Assembly: GCA_003154055.1 (NCBI GenBank)
Contig: PMCH01000155.1
Span: 13,005 to 19,691 of the forward strand
Origin: Acidobacteriaceae bacterium
GTDB lineage: Bacteria > Acidobacteriota > Terriglobia > Terriglobales > Acidobacteriaceae
DNA: 6,687 nt
Reading direction: 5' to 3'
Under the pieces are notes generated by a model. It was not told where the DNA came from. It saw only the letters and a list, made by a program, of their open reading frames with translations, and did not search any database. Positions 4,915-6,687 of the stretch are shown piece after piece. Within the stretch, counting starts at the first letter, position 1; each line of letters opens with the position of its first letter. The position numbers and the translations under genes were made by a program.

Positions 4915-5733
4915 TCACTCGCCTGGGGGCTTCTCCGCGGAGGGGCGCTCGGTGGATTCCCCGGCGGGTGCGCCGCCTGCTTTTTCCGGCGAATTATCCG
5001 CGTCCGGAGCGTTGGCGTCGTTGGGTTGGTACTGCACGATGATTGAAATGCGGCGGTTGGAAGCCTCCAGCGGATCCAATGAGGTACGCAAGCGCTGGTC
5101 CGCAAACCCGCGGACCTGCGAGATACGGTCGGAGCCCAAGCCCGAGAGCTGCATCAACCTGCGAGCAGCATTGGCGCGATCGGTGGAAAGTTCCCAGTTG
5201 CTGTAATTTCCTTTGCCGGTGAAGGGCTTGGCATCGGTGTGACCTTCCACCGAGATGCGGTTGGGCAGCTGCGCCAGTTGCTGGGCGAGCAGCGCCAGCA
5301 GGTCCTTTCCGCTACGATTCAGGTCCGAGCGCCCGCTTTCGAAGAATGTTCCCTTCTCCGATTCCAGCAGTTCAATGCGCAGGCCCTCGCTGGTGACGGT
5401 CATCTCGATGTTCTTCCGCAGTTTTTCCAGGTCATTGATCTTGTGGATGCGTTTCTGCAACTGCTCCTTGAGTTGCACCATGTTCTGTTTGGTCAGCTGA
5501 AAGTTCTCACCTGACCCCGATTGATTGGTACCGACTTTCTTGGAAGTGCCGGTGGGATCCTTGAAATATCCGCCGACCGCAACCTGGATCTGCTTGCTGC
5601 TGTTCATCAGCCAGAGCACGATGAACAGCGCCATCATGGCGGTGACAAAGTCGGCATAAGCAACCTTCCAAGCGCCACCGTGGTGTCCGCCGTGGCTGAC
5701 TTTCTTCTTGATGATGATGGGGGGCGCGGCCAT
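4915..5733 (-). CDS. motB: Flagellar motor stator protein MotB
   Basis: A 272-residue protein. The N-terminus has a basic cytoplasmic stretch with 'IIIKKKVSHGGHHGGAWKVA', then the single TM helix (about 26-43) with 'YADFVTAMMALFIVLWLM'. D28 is the conserved proton-binding aspartate, equivalent to D32 of E. coli MotB. A plug/linker region follows (about 46-80), then a Lys/Gln-rich coiled-coil-like segment (83-110), and an OmpA-like peptidoglycan-binding domain (about 125-235). That domain carries 'VEGHTD' (162-167) and 'NWELSTDRANAARR' (179-192), both peptidoglycan-contacting motifs. The last 35 residues are an acidic, Ala/Pro-rich tail beyond the domain. MotB anchors the MotA5B2 stator to the cell wall and conducts protons that drive flagellar rotation. 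It follows motA by 9 nt with no clear SD, which suggests coupling. The D and helix sequence favour H+ over Na+, an inference. Confidence 0.96.
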   Translation of the reverse strand: MAAPPIIIKKKVSHGGHHGGAWKVAYADFVTAMMALFIVLWLMNSSKQIQVAVGGYFKDPTGTSKKVGTNQSGSGENFQLTKQNMVQLKEQLQKRIHKINDLEKLRKNIEMTVTSEGLRIELLESEKGTFFESGRSDLNRSGKDLLALLAQQLAQLPNRISVEGHTDAKPFTGKGNYSNWELSTDRANAARRLMQLSGLGSDRISQVRGFADQRLRTSLDPLEASNRRISIIVQYQPNDANAPDADNSPEKAGGAPAGESTERPSAEKPPGE

Positions 5734-5742
5734 GGCGATGGG

Positions 5743-6648
5743 TTATCCGGCAGCGGGCTCCGCCGCGGGTGCCGCCGCTTCCGCCGCTGCTTCGGCTTTT
5801 GCGCCCCGGCAAGCTTCTTCGACCTGCTTGAATGAAGGACGCACGTGGCCGGGTACGGCTCGCCGGCCAATCTCCACCGCCATGATGGGAGCGATGCCTT
5901 TGAGGAATGCAATCATGACCACGCGCAGGACATTGAGGAACGCGCGTTCTTCGTCGGTGGCTTTACCCATCCGGGCCGCCAGAGGTCCTACCAGCCCGTA
6001 GCAGAGCAGGATGCCCAGGAACGTTCCGACGAGCGCGGCCGCCACTTTCTTGCCGATTTCTTCCGGCGGCCCGCCCAGCGCGCCCATGGTGATCACGACG
6101 CCCAGCACCGCCGCCACAATGCCCAGGCCGGGAAGGGAATCCGCCATCGTGCTGAGGGCTGAAACCGGCTGGGTCGCTTCATGATGGTGCACATCCATGT
6201 CGCCCTCCAGCATCTGATCGAGATCGAATACCTCGACCCCGCCGCTGACCGCCATGCGCAGGATGTCGCATACAAAATCTACCGCATGATGTTCCTTGAT
6301 GAAGTCCTTGTACTTGGAGAGCAACGCGCTCTTGTCCGGTTCTTCAATATCGGTTTCCAGCGCGACCAGGCCCTCGCGGCGCGCCTTGTTCAGCAGTTCG
6401 TAGAGCATCGTCAGGGAATTGGTGTAGCGCTCTTTGGAGTAGCGCGAGGAACCGAACGTCCCGGCGAGTCCGCTGGCAATTTCCTTCAGGACATGGAGCG
6501 GGTTGGCGACGAGCACCGTGCCGATGGAGGCGCCCCCAATAATGATGAGCTCGGCGGGCTGAAGCAGGACTCGTATGTTGCCATGCTCCATCAGATAGCC
6601 GGCGACGATGGCACCGAACACGACGACGAGCCCGATGATTGCGAACAT
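5743..6648 (-). CDS. motA: Flagellar motor stator protein MotA
   Basis: A 301-residue protein of the E. coli MotA type. Four TM helices are visible at about 2-19, 34-50, 172-190 and 204-222. The start 'MFAIIGLVVVFGAIVAGYLM' and 'QPAELIIIGGASIGT' (30-44) match MotA TM1-TM2. The cytoplasmic loop has R90 and E98, the residues contacting FliG. 'SLPGLGIVAAVLGVV' (171-185) holds P173, and P222 follows TM4. These four positions are numerically identical to E. coli MotA. The C-terminus ends in a low-complexity Ala/Glu tail (about 283-301). With MotB it forms the proton-driven stator. ATG 6648 is preceded in frame by TAA (6655-6657), so this is the most upstream start possible; AAGG lies 4 nt before it. 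The region upstream (only 39 nt) is cut by the window edge, so neither promoter nor earlier genes can be judged. Confidence 0.96.
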   Translation of the reverse strand: MFAIIGLVVVFGAIVAGYLMEHGNIRVLLQPAELIIIGGASIGTVLVANPLHVLKEIASGLAGTFGSSRYSKERYTNSLTMLYELLNKARREGLVALETDIEEPDKSALLSKYKDFIKEHHAVDFVCDILRMAVSGGVEVFDLDQMLEGDMDVHHHEATQPVSALSTMADSLPGLGIVAAVLGVVITMGALGGPPEEIGKKVAAALVGTFLGILLCYGLVGPLAARMGKATDEERAFLNVLRVVMIAFLKGIAPIMAVEIGRRAVPGHVRPSFKQVEEACRGAKAEAAAEAAAPAAEPAAG

Positions 6649-6687
6649 AGGACCTTAACCTCGCAGGGGTCCGGAGCCTGCCGGGCC

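Noticed and set aside
4784..5206. 140-aa plus-strand frame across the terminator and the end of motB
   Set aside because: It runs through the intrinsic terminator stem and is antisense to the conserved OmpA-like domain of MotB.
5745..5815. GCC/GCG low-complexity run as a tandem repeat element
   Set aside because: It is explained by the Ala-rich C-terminal tail coded by motA; the units are irregular.
6649..6687. Possible C-terminal codons of a gene upstream of motA on the minus strand (open to TAA 6655-6657)
   Set aside because: Only about 10 codons are visible and the other frames are also open, so no gene can be supported.

Overview
The window is about 60% G+C and reads as a chromosomal segment of a Gram-negative, flagellated bacterium. 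The most likely source is the Acidobacteriota (Terriglobia-like). I infer this from the flavour of the proteins: a DUF58 protein with an extra membrane hairpin, a 7-TM protein with an Ala/Pro tail, and a very small exported Cys-containing peptide. No marker gene fixes the taxonomy. There are no rRNA or tRNA genes, CRISPR arrays, transposases or phage genes.

Left part (1-2655, + strand): a compact run of four genes. These are the C-terminal end of a thioredoxin-fold protein, a DedA/VTT membrane protein, an 89-aa protein resembling the PGPGW membrane family, and a DUF58 protein. The last two overlap by 4 nt, so they are probably translationally coupled. The run ends in a plausible hairpin plus T7 terminator. 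The genes look like an envelope-related operon, but no shared pathway can be proved from the sequence.

Middle (2656-4328, + strand): two separately promoted genes. One is a 143-aa two-CBS-domain protein with a GTG start behind a near-perfect Shine-Dalgarno. The other is a 317-aa predicted 7-TM protein of unknown function. Just upstream of the latter's putative -35 box is a compact cluster of two overlapping palindromes built from three GGTTAC half-sites, which looks like an operator.

Right-middle (4329-4914): a gene-poor stretch holding a complete miniature transcription unit. It has a consensus TATAAT, a G-rich leader hairpin, AAGGAG, a 49-codon ORF absent from ordinary length-filtered gene calls, and a strong intrinsic terminator. 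The product is a predicted secreted peptide of about 28 residues with two cysteines. This is the most interesting item in the window.

Right part (4915-6687, - strand): motA-motB, encoding the proton-type flagellar stator, 9 nt apart and convergent with the peptide gene. Functional residues of MotA (R90, E98, P173, P222) fall at exactly the E. coli positions, and MotB carries the proton-binding Asp at residue 28. The rest of the motA operon upstream lies beyond the window edge.
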